The translations under genes and the position numbers were made by a program. Below, piece by piece: positions 63,937 to 64,000 of a stretch of DNA of 64,000 nucleotides. The stretch comes from Pirellulaceae bacterium (GTDB lineage Bacteria; Planctomycetota; Planctomycetia; Pirellulales; Pirellulaceae): assembly GCA_023382975.1 (NCBI GenBank), contig JAHDXO010000019.1, forward strand, positions 85,297-149,296, read 5' to 3'. Under the pieces are notes generated by a model. That model saw only the letters and a program-made list of their open reading frames with translations. It was not told the DNA's origin and did not search any database. Each line of letters opens with the position of its first letter. The first letter of the stretch is position 1.

Positions 63937-64000
63937 TGATGACAGAAAGATTGATGACAAAAAGATTGATGACAAAAAGATTGATGACAAAAAGATTGAT
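63937..64000. repeat. 15-bp tandem repeat, GATTGATGACAAAAA-type, to window edge
   Basis: Three full units and a diverged first unit (GATGATGACAGAAA) run to the last base; the array probably continues outside. The unit is the same as the arms at 63035-63092, so the GxxExxY gene is enclosed by this sequence on both sides. Confidence 0.85.

Overview
The window reads as chromosomal DNA of a planctomycete (Planctomycetota, probably Planctomycetia/Pirellulales-like). The clues are high GC, several ECF sigma factor / Ser-Thr kinase pairs, a DUF1559 prepilin-like protein, an SHD1-domain protein, a kinase-LamG fusion with the planctomycete C-terminal signature, secreted PQQ-propeller, NIPSNAP, Gfo/Idh/MocA and neutral-ceramidase-like proteins, and many carbohydrate-active enzymes. 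No rRNA, tRNA, prophage or CRISPR was seen.

Layout. 1-7.5 kb: a kinase-LamG gene running off the left edge, a secreted hypothetical, and an ECF sigma factor followed by a kinase-WD40 gene interrupted by an in-frame TGA. 7.7-17.3 kb: an ornithine-cyclodeaminase-like gene; a REP-type Y1 transposase (RAYT) embedded in palindromic repeats, including a 69-bp tandem array; a rhamnose operon (rhaT plus GH106 rhamnosidase); a membrane alpha/beta-hydrolase; cardiolipin synthase. 17.7-21 kb: two tandem PIN-domain/small-protein cassettes, the upstream one truncated, and a DUF1559 protein. 21-34 kb: a 1,832-residue kinase with FG-GAP repeats translationally coupled to an ECF sigma factor; NIPSNAP; zinc-ribbon protein; small lipoprotein; rluB-pyrK pair; CE15 glucuronoyl esterase; DUF1579. 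34-47.8 kb: a PQQ propeller carrying a methyltransferase-like insertion, a metallopeptidase, a DUF4832 protein, an SSS symporter with a 60-residue membrane partner, a GH115-like alpha-glucuronidase, hicAB, a GH39-like hydrolase and a coiled-coil membrane protein. 48-64 kb: three neutral-ceramidase-like proteins (two in tandem), a third sigma/kinase pair, a Tat-exported cupin, a Gfo/Idh/MocA oxidoreductase, a 1,164-residue secreted protein, pyrC, and a GxxExxY gene bracketed by 15-bp minisatellites.

How it fits together. The CE15, GH115-like, GH39-like, GH106 and RhaT genes suggest growth on glucuronoxylan- and rhamnose-containing polysaccharides. The sigma/kinase pairs point to regulation through phosphorylation-linked ECF factors (inference). 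The most unusual non-coding signal is a set of hairpins with different stem sequences but one plan: a 5' TAG foot (usually GTAG), an arm of about 8 bp, a GTNA loop and the complementary arm. They cluster around the RAYT gene and recur, with variations, at 10.1, 29.9, 33.5 and 54.7 kb. A second, unrelated family of about 108-bp perfect-ended palindromes occurs at 3.0 and 40.8 kb, with a relative at 40.65 kb.
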